This document shows positions 1 through 8,718 of a stretch of 36,627 bases of DNA, in pieces (the stretch's first letter is position 1; each line of letters begins with the position of its first letter). Source of the stretch: Bacteroidaceae bacterium (lineage in GTDB: Bacteria; Bacteroidota; Bacteroidia; Bacteroidales; Bacteroidaceae); the NCBI GenBank assembly GCA_017541025.1, contig JAFXZY010000070.1, positions 1-36,627 on the forward strand, written 5' to 3'. The notes beneath the pieces were generated by a model. The model was not told the DNA's origin. It ran no database searches and was given only the letters and a program-made list of their open reading frames with translations. The position numbers were made by a program, and so were the translations under genes.

Positions 1-713
1 AATTCGAGAACGAGAAGATTAGTGTTACTGTCGAAAATGCTACAGAGCTTAAGGCTGGTGACTTTAATAAGTATCTGACTGGATTTGAAGTGTTAAACCC
101 TGAATTGGTAATTTGCCATCTAGATTCAAAAGCTAGTATGCAGATGGAAATCAGCATTAATAAAGGTAGAGGCTATGTTCCTGCTGACGAGAACAAGGTT
201 TTCTGTACCGACGTTAATGTTATTCCCATTGATTCAATTTACACTCCTATCAGAAATGTAAAGTACTCAGTTGAGAACTTCCGTGTTGAGCAGAAGACTG
301 ACTACGAGAAACTGATACTCGAAATTTCTACCGATGGTTCCATTCACCCAAAGGACGCTTTGAGGGAAGCTGCAAAGATTCTTATTTACCACTTCATGCT
401 GTTCTCTGACGAGAAGATCACGCTCGAGAACACTGATGTTGACAGTAATGAAGAATTCGATGAGGAAGTACTTCACATGCGTCAGTTGCTGAAGACCAAA
501 CTTGTTGATATGGACCTCTCTGTTCGTGCCCTCAACTGCTTGAAGGCCGCAGATGTTGACACCCTGGGTGATCTGGTTCAGTACAACAAGACTGACCTTC
601 TTAAGTTCCGCAACTTTGGTAAGAAATCGCTCACGGAGCTTGATGATTTGCTCGAGAGTCTGAATCTGTCGTTTGGAACTGATATTTCTAAGTATAAATT
701 AGATAAAGATTAA
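1..713 (+). CDS. rpoA: RNA polymerase alpha subunit, 3' part (5' end outside window)
   Basis: Open from the first base of the window in the frame ending at the TAA before 714, so this is the C-terminal ~236 residues. RpoA forms the dimeric scaffold of RNA polymerase; its C-terminal domain contacts UP elements and activators. The visible part contains the end of the N-terminal assembly domain, an acidic linker (NEEFDEE) and a complete alpha-CTD with helix-hairpin-helix features ([20 protein letters not shown], then [19 protein letters not shown]). It ends 5 nt before rplQ, the usual rpsD-rpoA-rplQ order of bacterial ribosomal operons. Identity is very secure; only the N-terminal part is missing because of the window edge. 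Confidence 0.98.
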   Translation, partial: FENEKISVTVENATELKAGDFNKYLTGFEVLNPELVICHLDSKASMQMEISINKGRGYVPADENKVFCTDVNVIPIDSIYTPIRNVKYSVENFRVEQKTDYEKLILEISTDGSIHPKDALREAAKILIYHFMLFSDEKITLENTDVDSNEEFDEEVLHMRQLLKTKLVDMDLSVRALNCLKAADVDTLGDLVQYNKTDLLKFRNFGKKSLTELDDLLESLNLSFGTDISKYKLDKD

Positions 714-718
714 AAACA

Positions 719-1201
719 ATGAGACATAATAAGAAATTCAATCATTTGAGTCGTACTGCATCTCACAGATCAGCTATGTTGAGCAACATGGCCGTGTCTT
801 TGATTATGCACAAAAGAATCACTACGACCCTCGCTAAGGCAAAAGCCTTGAAGAAGTATGTAGAGCCCCTGATCACAAAGTGCAAGCAGGACACTACAAA
901 CTCTCGCCGTGTTGTATTTAGCTATCTTCAGGACAAGAAGGCTATTACCGAGTTGTTCACTGTAATCTCTCAGAAGGTTGGTGACCGTCCCGGTGGTTAT
1001 ACCCGTATCATCAAGACCGGTTTCCGTGCTAATGATGCTGCACCTATGTGTTTCATCGAGCTCGTTGACTTTGATGAGAACATGGCTAAGACTGCAAAGA
1101 AGGCTAAGCGTACACGTCGTTCTTCAAAGAAGGCTGCTGAGGCACCCGCAGAGGCTCCTGTGACAGAAGCTCCTGCAGCAGAAGAAGCTCCCGCTGAATA
1201 A
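719..1201 (+). CDS. rplQ: Large ribosomal subunit protein bL17
   Basis: Protein of 160 residues starting [20 protein letters not shown], the diagnostic N-terminus of bL17, a 50S subunit protein. The conserved core ends near residue 120 ([16 protein letters not shown]). It is followed by a basic stretch ([12 protein letters not shown]) and an Ala/Pro/Glu-rich low-complexity tail, which makes the protein longer than the ~127-residue E. coli form; such tails are common in Bacteroidetes L17. It begins 5 nt after the rpoA stop and is the last gene of the ribosomal operon, followed by a strong terminator hairpin. Confidence 0.98.
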   Translation: MRHNKKFNHLSRTASHRSAMLSNMAVSLIMHKRITTTLAKAKALKKYVEPLITKCKQDTTNSRRVVFSYLQDKKAITELFTVISQKVGDRPGGYTRIIKTGFRANDAAPMCFIELVDFDENMAKTAKKAKRTRRSSKKAAEAPAEAPVTEAPAAEEAPAE

Positions 1202-1221
1202 TTCTAAATTGCAATAATGTT

Positions 1222-1257
1222 AAGCCGCTCGTCTGTGAAAGATTGAGCGGCTTTTTT
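1222..1257 (+). terminator. Rho-independent terminator of the rpoA-rplQ operon
   Basis: A perfect 9-bp stem (AAGCCGCTC at 1222-1230 with GAGCGGCTT at 1245-1253), a 14-nt loop and a T run at 1252-1257, 20 nt after the rplQ stop. It insulates the ribosomal operon from the polysaccharide genes downstream. Confidence 0.9.
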
Positions 1258-1260
1258 ATT

Positions 1261-1291
1261 AATTGACAATTGATAATTGATAATTGACAAT
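1261..1291. repeat. Short AATTGATAATTGACAA mini-repeat
   Basis: A 31-bp stretch of overlapping AATTGA(T/C)AA units directly after the terminator. An 18-nt piece (1266-1283) recurs exactly on the minus strand inside the CotH-family gene near 24300, where it is coding. It looks like a short dispersed repeat; no function is visible. Confidence 0.7.
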
Positions 1292-1294
1292 AGG

Positions 1295-1740
1295 CTTTTC
1301 CCTCGCTTATTCGTAACTTTAGCTAATGCTGAACTTACTTTCGTTCGGAAATAAAAAGAAAAACTAGCTTTTCTTTTGTATTCCGCTCACTTATTCGTAA
1401 CTTTAGCTAACGCTGAACTTACTTTCGTTCGGAAATAAAAAGAAAAACTAGCTTTTCTTTTGTATTCCGCTCACTTATTCGTAACTTTGAGACTATCGTC
1501 TCGAAAATACTCACGTTCGGGAATAAAAATTATGAATTATTTTGTATTCCGCCCACTTAATCGTAACTTTAGCTAACGCTGAACTTACTTTCGTTCGGAA
1601 ATAAAAAGAAAAACTGCTTTTCTTTTGTATTCCACTCACTTATTCGTAACTTTGAGACTATCGTCTCGAAAATACTCACGTTCGGGAATAAAAATTATGA
1701 ATTATTTTGTATTCCGCTCACTTAATCGTATTTTTGCATG
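1295..1740 (+). repeat. Tandem array of ~83-bp promoter-bearing repeats upstream of wza
   Basis: This 450-bp gene-free stretch is a tandem array. The -7-like element TAACTTT(A/G) or TATTTTTG occurs at 1314, 1398, 1482, 1564, 1647 and 1729, giving periods of 84, 84, 82, 83 and 82 bp. The last five are each preceded by TTTG (1375, 1459, 1541, 1624, 1706) with exactly 19 nt between the boxes, the Bacteroidetes promoter geometry. Two sequence types occur in the order A, A, B, A, B. Type A continues AGCTAACGCTGAACTTAC; type B continues with the palindrome GAGACTATCGTCTC (1489-1502 and 1654-1667). The unit at 1729 ends in the wza leader. The array has no unique spacers, so it is not CRISPR. Confidence 0.9.
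1706..1736 (+). promoter_or_regulatory. Probable wza-wzc promoter (last unit of the array)
   Basis: TTTG at 1706-1709 and TATTTTTG at 1729-1736, separated by 19 nt, match the Bacteroidetes housekeeping promoter exactly. Initiation about 7 nt after the -7 box would leave a leader of only 10-20 nt before the wza start. The upstream units could add further initiation sites. Confidence 0.75.
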
Positions 1741-1762
1741 GAAAAATGTAAATATGATTCGA

Positions 1763-2575
1763 ATGAAGGTGTTGAAAAATATATTCTATTGTTTTTTCTT
1801 ATTGACAATTCTCTCATCTTGCATTTCTGATAAAAAGATGATATACCTGCAAGGAGCAACTGATGCATATGCCGTTCCTAAAGATTTGGAGGCGAACTTT
1901 GAATTGAAGGTAGAGCCGGATGACCAGTTGGCAATTTCCATTACCAGCAAAGACCAAGAATTATTACAGCGGTTTAATAATAATACACTGATAGGTGGCG
2001 GAAATAATCCTATGGTAGGAACCAACACTGTTAATGTGCAATCCGGTGTTTCCTATTTTCAGGTGGATAAAGCCGGAAACATAGCATTCCCTATTTTTGG
2101 TACCATCAACGTGGGTGGACTTACCACCCGTGAGATTTCTTCTTTGATTCAAAAACGAGTCAGAGAAGAATATATCAATGATGCTGTGGTGAATACTCGA
2201 ATCATGAGTTTCAAGGTTACTGTGATGGGTGATGTTGCCAACCCCGGTACTCAGACTTATCAGGGAGAGCGTCTGACGATTCTGGAAGCCCTGGGTAAGG
2301 CGGGTGACCTGAACAACAGTGCGCTACGTGACCATATTCTTGTGGTTCGGGAAGAAGGAGGCAAACGCGTGACATACGAGGTGAACCTATTAGACCAGGC
2401 GAGTGTGTTTAATTCACCTGCCTACTATCTGCAACAAAATGATGTGGTCTATGTTCGGCCTAATAAGAGCCAACGCGTAAAGGGAAGCACCAGCTACACA
2501 TGGCTTACGGTAGGAAGTACGGTAGTAGGAATGGTAGTTTCTGTTGTATCTCTGATTGTCGCACTTAAGAAATGA
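1763..2575 (+). CDS. wza: Polysaccharide export outer-membrane lipoprotein (Wza family)
   Basis: A 270-residue protein with a lipoprotein signal peptide; the lipobox is LSSC, with the acylated Cys at residue 20. It contains a Poly_export region (VEPDDQLAISITSKDQELLQ), then SLBB-like segments (FKVTVMGDVANPGTQTYQGE, LNNSALRDHILVVREE), and a hydrophobic C-terminal helix (about 245-268) ending in KK. Wza-type proteins form the outer-membrane channel for capsule or exopolysaccharide. An in-frame ATG at 1754 is an alternative start. An ATG at 1625 is also in frame but lies inside the repeat array and upstream of the best promoter, so I rejected it. The stop overlaps the wzc start (ATGA), showing translational coupling. 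Confidence 0.92.
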   Translation: MKVLKNIFYCFFLLTILSSCISDKKMIYLQGATDAYAVPKDLEANFELKVEPDDQLAISITSKDQELLQRFNNNTLIGGGNNPMVGTNTVNVQSGVSYFQVDKAGNIAFPIFGTINVGGLTTREISSLIQKRVREEYINDAVVNTRIMSFKVTVMGDVANPGTQTYQGERLTILEALGKAGDLNNSALRDHILVVREEGGKRVTYEVNLLDQASVFNSPAYYLQQNDVVYVRPNKSQRVKGSTSYTWLTVGSTVVGMVVSVVSLIVALKK

Positions 2576-5010
2576 GCTCAAATACTATGGAATACAAATC
2601 AGCAGGACCACAGTTTGGACCCCGTCAGCGCATAGGAAACAAGGGAACAGAAGAAATGTTCTCGTTACGTGATATTTTAGATACAGTACTGGACAACTGG
2701 AAGTGGTTCCTCCTTTCCGTAATTGTCTGCGTAGGTCTTGCCCGATTGTATCTGGCAAGTCGTTCATACATATATCAACGTCAGGCTGTAATGCTGGTAA
2801 AAGATGATTCCGGCAGTCCCGGCGGAAGACGTTCCAGTATCAGCACGGATGCCTTGATGCAACTCAATGGCGTGTTGGCCGGAACAAGCGTTAAGAACGA
2901 GGTTTATATCCTTCATTCTTTCCAACTGTCAAAGGAAGTGGCAAAGAACCTGCATCTGGATGTGATGTATAACTTCAAGAAACATTTGAAGAACATCTCC
3001 CTGTACAAAAACCGTCCTGTTACAGTAGATTTCCTGCAGCCCTTTACAGTCCCGGTTACTTTCAGCATGGATATCAACAGTTCACAAGAGTGCTTCATTC
3101 ACGACGTGAAATATGGTGTTCCTCTTAAGGAGTCTTCCTATACCGGTAAGGTTCGTATAGGACAAATGCTGGATGCACCGTTTGGAAAACTTCTTGTAAC
3201 GCCCATGGAAGGTAACATGAAGGCGTTCATTGGCAAGACTATAAAGGTGACCCGTATCAGTATCGACGATGCTGCTATCATGATTATGAATAAATGTAGC
3301 AGCAGTGAACTTGATAAGGAAAGCACACTTGTCCGCATTACGTGCAATGACACAAACATAGAACGTGCAGACGATATCTTGTCGGGACTCCTGGACGCAT
3401 ACAAACAGAGTATTATTGAAGACAAAAATCAGATAGCACAAAGCACGGCTGCATTTATTGACTCACGAATCCAACTTATCCATCAGGAACTTAGCGATGT
3501 GGAAGGTAAGATGGCGGATTTCAAGCAGAGTAGCGGTCTGATGGATATTAAAGCTAATTCCGAAGCATTCCTGGCTCAAAGTACTACGGCTCGTCAGCGT
3601 ACTATTCAGGCAGAAATGCAATATAGTATGGTGCAGTATTTGGTGGACTATCTGACTGAGAACAGCAAGGGACACAGCCTTATTCCTACCATGGGCGGCA
3701 TTAATGACAATGGCATCCAGGCACAGATAACCCAGTACAATCAGGCTATGCTTAACCGAAACAGACTGGCAGAAAATACCAGTGAGTCAAGCCCTGCCAT
3801 TAAGGAGTTGGACAGCAACCTTTCCCAGATGCATGCTGCTGCATTGGCTTCGTTAAGAGGATATGCTTCCAGTCTGAAGTTGCAGTTGGATAAGGCCAAG
3901 GCAGAGGAGGGGAAAGTCCTGAGTACCATCAATACGGTTCCCCAGAAGGAGAAGCAGGTGATAGATATCACACGTCAGCAGGTTCTTAAGGAAACCCTTT
4001 ATACCTTCCTGCTCAACAAACGGGAGGAGACGGCTCTTCAGCTGGCCATAACGGAGGCCAACATCCGCATCGTTGAACATCCTTTCGGAAGCAAGATCCC
4101 CGTTGCTCCCCGTAAGCTTGTTATCTCTCTCTTTGCGTTGATTCTGGGCCTTGCCATTCCTTTCACCTTCTTCCAGATAAAAGAAAGACTGAATATGAGT
4201 GTACGAGGCCGGAAGGATATAGAAACCTACACTACCATTCCTATTCTGGGTGAGATACCACACAGAAAGAGTGGAATCAGCGATTCTGATATTGTTGTTT
4301 CTGCCCAGAGTGACGATGTGATTGGAGAAGCCTTCCGTCTGCTTAGGTTCAGTATGTCTTTCATTAATAAGGATGCACGTATTATCATGTTCACCAGTAC
4401 TATGCCCGGTGAAGGTAAGACGTTTATAAGCAGGAACTTTGCCGCAACGTTGGGCATGGCCGGCAAAAAGGTTGTGCTGGTTGATACCGATATCCGTAAG
4501 CGTACGCAAAGCAAATTGTCTCTCAAGGGTCGCAGTCAGGGCCTTACCTCATACCTTTCCGGTGCTGAGGATGACATAACGGCTTTGGTTGTAACGCAAG
4601 ATAATGAATGTAATCTGGATATGCTACCTGCAGGTATCACGCCTCCGAATCCTGCTGAGTTGTTGATGAGTGATCGCCTGGAACAGTGTATGGAGGAATT
4701 GAAGAAGCACTATGATTACATCGTAGTGGATAACGTTCCTGCACAGGTGGTGGCTGACGCCGGTATTGTAAACAGAATAGCCGATCTTACCATCTATGTC
4801 ATTCGGGAGAGTAAAATTGACCGCAGGTATCTTCCTGAACTGGAACGCCTGCATCAGGAAGGTAAATTCAACCATCTGTGTATAGTAATGAACGACTGCC
4901 AGAATCGGAACAAGAAATATGGTTATGGCTATGGTTACGGCTACCGTGATGAAGTAAAGGAGAAGTCCTGGATTGCCAAACTATTCAGCCGTTCATCCAG
5001 AAGGAGTTAG
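2572..5010 (+). CDS. wzc: Polysaccharide co-polymerase / BY-kinase (Wzc family)
   Basis: An 812-residue inner-membrane protein that controls chain length and couples the cytoplasm to the Wza channel. There is a first TM helix near residues 43-60, a Wzz-type periplasmic region with long coiled-coil segments, and a second TM near 520-540. The cytoplasmic tyrosine kinase domain has Walker A TSTMPGEGKT (608-617), Walker A' VVLVDTDIR (about 636-644) and Walker B YIVVDNVP (about 715-722). It ends with a tyrosine cluster YGYGYGYGY (about 783-791), the usual autophosphorylation tail. It overlaps wza by 4 nt. Its TAG stop overlaps the TAA stop of the convergent gene on the other strand. Confidence 0.94.
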   Translation: MSSNTMEYKSAGPQFGPRQRIGNKGTEEMFSLRDILDTVLDNWKWFLLSVIVCVGLARLYLASRSYIYQRQAVMLVKDDSGSPGGRRSSISTDALMQLNGVLAGTSVKNEVYILHSFQLSKEVAKNLHLDVMYNFKKHLKNISLYKNRPVTVDFLQPFTVPVTFSMDINSSQECFIHDVKYGVPLKESSYTGKVRIGQMLDAPFGKLLVTPMEGNMKAFIGKTIKVTRISIDDAAIMIMNKCSSSELDKESTLVRITCNDTNIERADDILSGLLDAYKQSIIEDKNQIAQSTAAFIDSRIQLIHQELSDVEGKMADFKQSSGLMDIKANSEAFLAQSTTARQRTIQAEMQYSMVQYLVDYLTENSKGHSLIPTMGGINDNGIQAQITQYNQAMLNRNRLAENTSESSPAIKELDSNLSQMHAAALASLRGYASSLKLQLDKAKAEEGKVLSTINTVPQKEKQVIDITRQQVLKETLYTFLLNKREETALQLAITEANIRIVEHPFGSKIPVAPRKLVISLFALILGLAIPFTFFQIKERLNMSVRGRKDIETYTTIPILGEIPHRKSGISDSDIVVSAQSDDVIGEAFRLLRFSMSFINKDARIIMFTSTMPGEGKTFISRNFAATLGMAGKKVVLVDTDIRKRTQSKLSLKGRSQGLTSYLSGAEDDITALVVTQDNECNLDMLPAGITPPNPAELLMSDRLEQCMEELKKHYDYIVVDNVPAQVVADAGIVNRIADLTIYVIRESKIDRRYLPELERLHQEGKFNHLCIVMNDCQNRNKKYGYGYGYGYRDEVKEKSWIAKLFSRSSRRS

Positions 5011-6092
5011 TTATACCCTTTATATTTCCGCCATGCAAATTGGGCGAGCCTGTACCACGGGTTCCATAGGACTTCTCTGTGGTAATGTGAGATGAACCGC
5101 CAATTCCGGAATGTCTTTTGCCAGAAATTGCCCCACATATCTTGCCTAAGATGGTTACGTTCATCGGTATGCCCGAAGTTTCCGGCCTGTAGGATCTCGG
5201 AAAGAAGGAATTCACCTTCCTGTGCATCGGGCTGACATATCATACGGTCTTCCTGAAGGCCAAATGCTTCCTGTAGTACATACATCAGTGCCTGGCAGAA
5301 ACGTTCCATGTGAAGTTTCTTAACCATGAGTGCCGTTTCCGGGATATATTGTGTTGCCTCATCTAATTGAAGCAGATAGTAATAATCCATTATATGCCGG
5401 AGTCCGATGCCTTCGTTGAAGAGGTGTCGGTAGATGTGTGTCAGTTGGAAGAGCATGTTGACCCGTGTGGTGGGAACCTTTAGCTCTCCTTCCTCCGTAG
5501 CCACTGCAGGATTGGAAAACATTTCCTCTGCATGCTCCATGAAATAATGCTTCAATCTTCTGTTGTCAAAGGGGTTCGACATAAAGCTGGGTATGGTATG
5601 CACCTCTATGCTGCATCCTTTCTTTATGGGAAAATCCATCTCAACCCACTGAATGCGGATGTGAGGGAAGAACTGTCTCACGTAGCGGATGATTTTCTCG
5701 CGTGAACCCTCCAACCACACATCAACATCTCCAGAATGACGTAACAGTGGGTCGGGGTAGTGAAGGGCATTCCCTTGACCTTTTAAGATGACATTCCGGA
5801 AACCAACCTGCAGGAATTTCTTGCTGACCCATACAGCGTTATGGGTGGCTTCCCTGCTGTCATGTTTAATCTTCTCGGTAGTAGCCAGCCAGTCTACGAA
5901 AACTATGCGTGGAGGCCGCTGTTCTGCGGGAAGTTTTTCTATGGCAGCAAAGAGCGGACCTGCAATGGTATGCTTGTTGGCCATACTGAATAGGAATTTC
6001 CATTCCTGTTCTGTTGGCGGGTATGGCAGACTCTCTGCATTTCCTACAGAAATCTTTGTCAGTGCAAGGAATAGGGTCAGTCCTCTGTTCAT
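5007..6092 (-). CDS. NTP_transf_5-type nucleotidyltransferase family protein
   Basis: A 361-residue protein. I place the start at ATG 6092, 5 nt after the upstream stop; a longer reading to 6164 would run into that gene. Motifs fit the putative nucleotidyltransferase family common in polysaccharide loci: LKGQGNALHYPDP (about 103-115), HSGDVDVWL with the DxD pair (about 118-126), EVHT (about 161) and GIGLRHIMDYYYLL. Such proteins resemble MNT/Pol-beta-type transferases. Their substrate is not established; a role in modifying the polysaccharide or its precursor is inference from position. It is the last gene of the leftward cluster, tail to tail with wzc. Confidence 0.82.
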   Translation of the reverse strand: MNRGLTLFLALTKISVGNAESLPYPPTEQEWKFLFSMANKHTIAGPLFAAIEKLPAEQRPPRIVFVDWLATTEKIKHDSREATHNAVWVSKKFLQVGFRNVILKGQGNALHYPDPLLRHSGDVDVWLEGSREKIIRYVRQFFPHIRIQWVEMDFPIKKGCSIEVHTIPSFMSNPFDNRRLKHYFMEHAEEMFSNPAVATEEGELKVPTTRVNMLFQLTHIYRHLFNEGIGLRHIMDYYYLLQLDEATQYIPETALMVKKLHMERFCQALMYVLQEAFGLQEDRMICQPDAQEGEFLLSEILQAGNFGHTDERNHLRQDMWGNFWQKTFRNWRFISHYHREVLWNPWYRLAQFAWRKYKGYN

Positions 6093-6097
6093 CTTTA

Positions 6098-7939
6098 TTA
6101 GAATTTCTTTCCGAATATTATGCTTACAAAAGTAAGGAAGAGTACTTTGCAGTCGAACCACCACGACCGGTTCTTCAGGTAGTAGAGATCAAGTTCCAGA
6201 CGTCGGAGCATCTTCTCCATCGTATCCGTATATCCATAGTTGAGCGTTGCGTAACTGGTTACGCCAGGTCTAATCTGGTATAAGAAGGCATATCTGGGGT
6301 CGTGTTCCATAATCTGGTCGATATAGAATTTCCTTTCCGGTCGGTAGCCAATGAACGCCATGTCGCCAGTAAATACATTCCACAGTTGGGGCAGTTCATC
6401 CAGATGATGAGCCCGTAGCCATCCTCCTACCCTTGTCAGGCGCGGGTCGGTCTGACCGTTGGCATGGCTAAGCGCCGGTCCGGATGCTTCAGCGTCAACC
6501 CTCATGGAGCGGAACTTGTAAATCATGAAGGGTCGTCCAAAGCGTCCTATTCGCTCCTGTTTATAGATAGCAGGTCCGCCGTCATCCAGTTTGATGAGAA
6601 CGTAGCATAACAAGAATAATGGTGAGAATAAAATGAGGCAACATGCAGAAGCCACGAAGTCTAATATTCTCTTTGTAAAGCGACCGAACCCGGTCATGCC
6701 ATCGGCAATAAACTCTTGCGTGTTGCCGGAAAGCATGTCGGAAGAGAGCCCCATGGTACCAAAGTTCCTGATTTTCTTGTCCAAGGTTTCTGTTGGGACG
6801 TTTGCTTCCCAAGCCTCCCGACCATACTCTTTGTTCCATTGTTCGTGGGCAGAAGCAGCCTCATGACGGGCAATGCACCAGTCTATGACAAAGACGCAAA
6901 GTCCCCAGGCAAAGATGTCGATAAAGAAGGTAAGGGTCATTCCTATACCATAATACATACTTACAAGATTGTATGCAGTGAAAGCCAGAATAATCAGTGT
7001 GATAGTCCAGGGAATATACTTCTCCGGCATTCCTGTACGTATCAGACGGTGCTGCATCTGATTCTTGTCGGGCGTAAGGATACCTCTGTTTTCTATAATA
7101 CGACTCTTGAGTACACGTACAGCATCCAGAACAGGTACGATGGTTATACCTATACATACCATAATAGCTTCTTCCGGAAGTCTGCCACCGCTTTGTCTTG
7201 TCAAACCGATAGCCAGATAACTGAGTATGTATCCCAATATGTAGTTTCCCGAACTTCCCATCAGCGTCTTTTCCCACCTCTTGTCGAATTTCTTACACAG
7301 CGTAAAGGGTAGGGTAACGCCAATGGTGGCCGAGGCAATAATGGTACTTATGGCATGGTTGCCATAAATGCTTAAGAGAAGGAAAAGAAAAACCAGCAGC
7401 GTTCCTGTTCCTGTGGTCACGCCTTCCGGGCTGTCGGTGATAGAAGGCAATTCTGTAAGGTATATGGCTACAAACAGCGTAAGGGGCATACCTACCCACA
7501 TGGGTATCTGATGAATACCAAAGAGTCCGTACAAATCGTTAATCCATAAACCGGAGGCAGGAAACATGGCTGCGGCAAGGAAAAGAATCAGGAACTTATT
7601 AAAGGAACTTGTTCCGTGGAAATCATCTTTCACGCCCATAATATACAGGAAGGCCCCTCCAACGATAATCTGCAGAATACGCATGGTGGTGGGTTCTACT
7701 TGCAGGCGTAACTCTTCCATGTTCAGTACATGCGGCAATGCCATCGTAATGCACATGGAGATAAGCATGATAGGGAACAGAGAGAGTCCGCCCATCTCCA
7801 TGCCGAGTATGTCATCTTTGTTCTGCCTCAGATAAAGATAGCCGTTATAGCTGATGATTCTCATTTTCTGCGTGATAAGAAGGCTCAGCACAAAAGAGAT
7901 GGCAAAGGGTATAGCCAGAATTATAAATATGTCGTTCAT
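6098..7939 (-). CDS. Fusion of a WecA/MraY-like (polytopic) PGT with a monotopic PGT (WcaJ/PglC-like)
   Basis: 613 residues. The N-terminal ~350 residues are multi-spanning and resemble the WecA/TagO/MraY family: GG motif at 50-51, GVKDDFHGTSSFNK (102-115), TDSPEG (168-173), MGSSGN (227-232) and DKNQMQH (291-297). The C-terminal part (about 420-613) is a complete bacterial sugar transferase: re-entrant hydrophobic segment after KRILDFVASA, YKFRSMR, and the DE dyad in HHLDELPQLWNV (D514, E515). Both families perform the same first step, transferring a sugar phosphate to undecaprenyl phosphate. The monotopic half looks intact. The polytopic half lacks usual residues: GDxGS reads GSSGN, the HxHH stretch reads QMQH, and the DGxDG stretch reads DSPEG. 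Its start overlaps the GT2 stop by 4 nt. Confidence 0.9.
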   Translation of the reverse strand: MNDIFIILAIPFAISFVLSLLITQKMRIISYNGYLYLRQNKDDILGMEMGGLSLFPIMLISMCITMALPHVLNMEELRLQVEPTTMRILQIIVGGAFLYIMGVKDDFHGTSSFNKFLILFLAAAMFPASGLWINDLYGLFGIHQIPMWVGMPLTLFVAIYLTELPSITDSPEGVTTGTGTLLVFLFLLLSIYGNHAISTIIASATIGVTLPFTLCKKFDKRWEKTLMGSSGNYILGYILSYLAIGLTRQSGGRLPEEAIMVCIGITIVPVLDAVRVLKSRIIENRGILTPDKNQMQHRLIRTGMPEKYIPWTITLIILAFTAYNLVSMYYGIGMTLTFFIDIFAWGLCVFVIDWCIARHEAASAHEQWNKEYGREAWEANVPTETLDKKIRNFGTMGLSSDMLSGNTQEFIADGMTGFGRFTKRILDFVASACCLILFSPLFLLCYVLIKLDDGGPAIYKQERIGRFGRPFMIYKFRSMRVDAEASGPALSHANGQTDPRLTRVGGWLRAHHLDELPQLWNVFTGDMAFIGYRPERKFYIDQIMEHDPRYAFLYQIRPGVTSYATLNYGYTDTMEKMLRRLELDLYYLKNRSWWFDCKVLFLTFVSIIFGKKF

Positions 7940-8718
7940 CTGTGTAGTAATGTATCTATTTTAAACTTAAGCATATCCCATGCTTTAGGTATCAGTCTGC
8001 GTATCAGATAGAACCTTACGGGTTTGAATCCGTTGTCGCGGATGGCCCTGAGGATATTTTTGTTGCCTGTAATAATATTATGGATTGACTTGGTACTTTC
8101 ACCTCCCATTCTCATCTTTACAAAATAACGGTCCAGATAAGTGTTTCTGATCTGCCCTTTTTCAATGAATCGGAGCATTAGCTCAAAATCGGCAGATACG
8201 GCATATTGCAGATTAAAGGCTCCAAACCGTTCAAACCAGATGCTTTTCACATAGAAGGTAGGGTGGGCCGGATGCCAGCCGCTCAGGAACGCTCCGCATT
8301 CATGTTGCGAACCTTTCCAGATGCGTAGCGTGTTGTTTTTGTCATTCTCGTCGATAAAGACCAGATTGCCATAAACACATTCCACGTTTTTCTGGGTGAA
8401 TGCATTGGCTATGTCTTCCACAACGCGCTCATCGTGGTAGAAATCATCAGAGTTCAGTACACCGATCACATTCCCGCTGGCCATCTTTATGCCTTTGTTC
8501 ATGGCATCATAGATACCTTTGTCAGGCTCACTAATCCAGCGCATCCTTCCCTGGAACTTAGGCTCGTATTCGTGCACAATATCCATGGTCCCGTCTTTAG
8601 AGGCACCGTCCACAATGATACTTTCAATATCCTGATATGTTTGTGCCAGAATACTGTCAAGTGTATCGCGCAGGGTTATCTCGCTGTTATAGGTTGCTGT
8701 AATGACAGATATTTTCAT
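7936..8718 (-). CDS. Family 2 glycosyltransferase
   Basis: A 260-residue soluble GT-A enzyme starting MKISVITATYNSEITLRDTL. The nucleotide-binding stretch ends in IIVDGASKDGT, the PDKGIYDAMNKGI motif is typical of WcaA-like GT2 enzymes, and NSDD (near residue 90) is the metal-binding DxD-type motif. It adds a sugar to the lipid-linked repeat unit on the cytoplasmic face. It overlaps both neighbours by 4 nt (ATGA-type junctions), so it is translationally coupled within the operon. The sugar donor cannot be told from sequence. Confidence 0.93.
   Translation of the reverse strand: MKISVITATYNSEITLRDTLDSILAQTYQDIESIIVDGASKDGTMDIVHEYEPKFQGRMRWISEPDKGIYDAMNKGIKMASGNVIGVLNSDDFYHDERVVEDIANAFTQKNVECVYGNLVFIDENDKNNTLRIWKGSQHECGAFLSGWHPAHPTFYVKSIWFERFGAFNLQYAVSADFELMLRFIEKGQIRNTYLDRYFVKMRMGGESTKSIHNIITGNKNILRAIRDNGFKPVRFYLIRRLIPKAWDMLKFKIDTLLHR

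Noticed and set aside
1295-1740. CRISPR array
   Set aside because: The repeats are ~83 bp, contiguous and without unique spacers, and they carry promoter motifs.
1625-1762. N-terminal extension of wza from ATG 1625
   Set aside because: It translates the repeat array and starts upstream of the best promoter; the lipoprotein signal begins at 1763 (or 1754).
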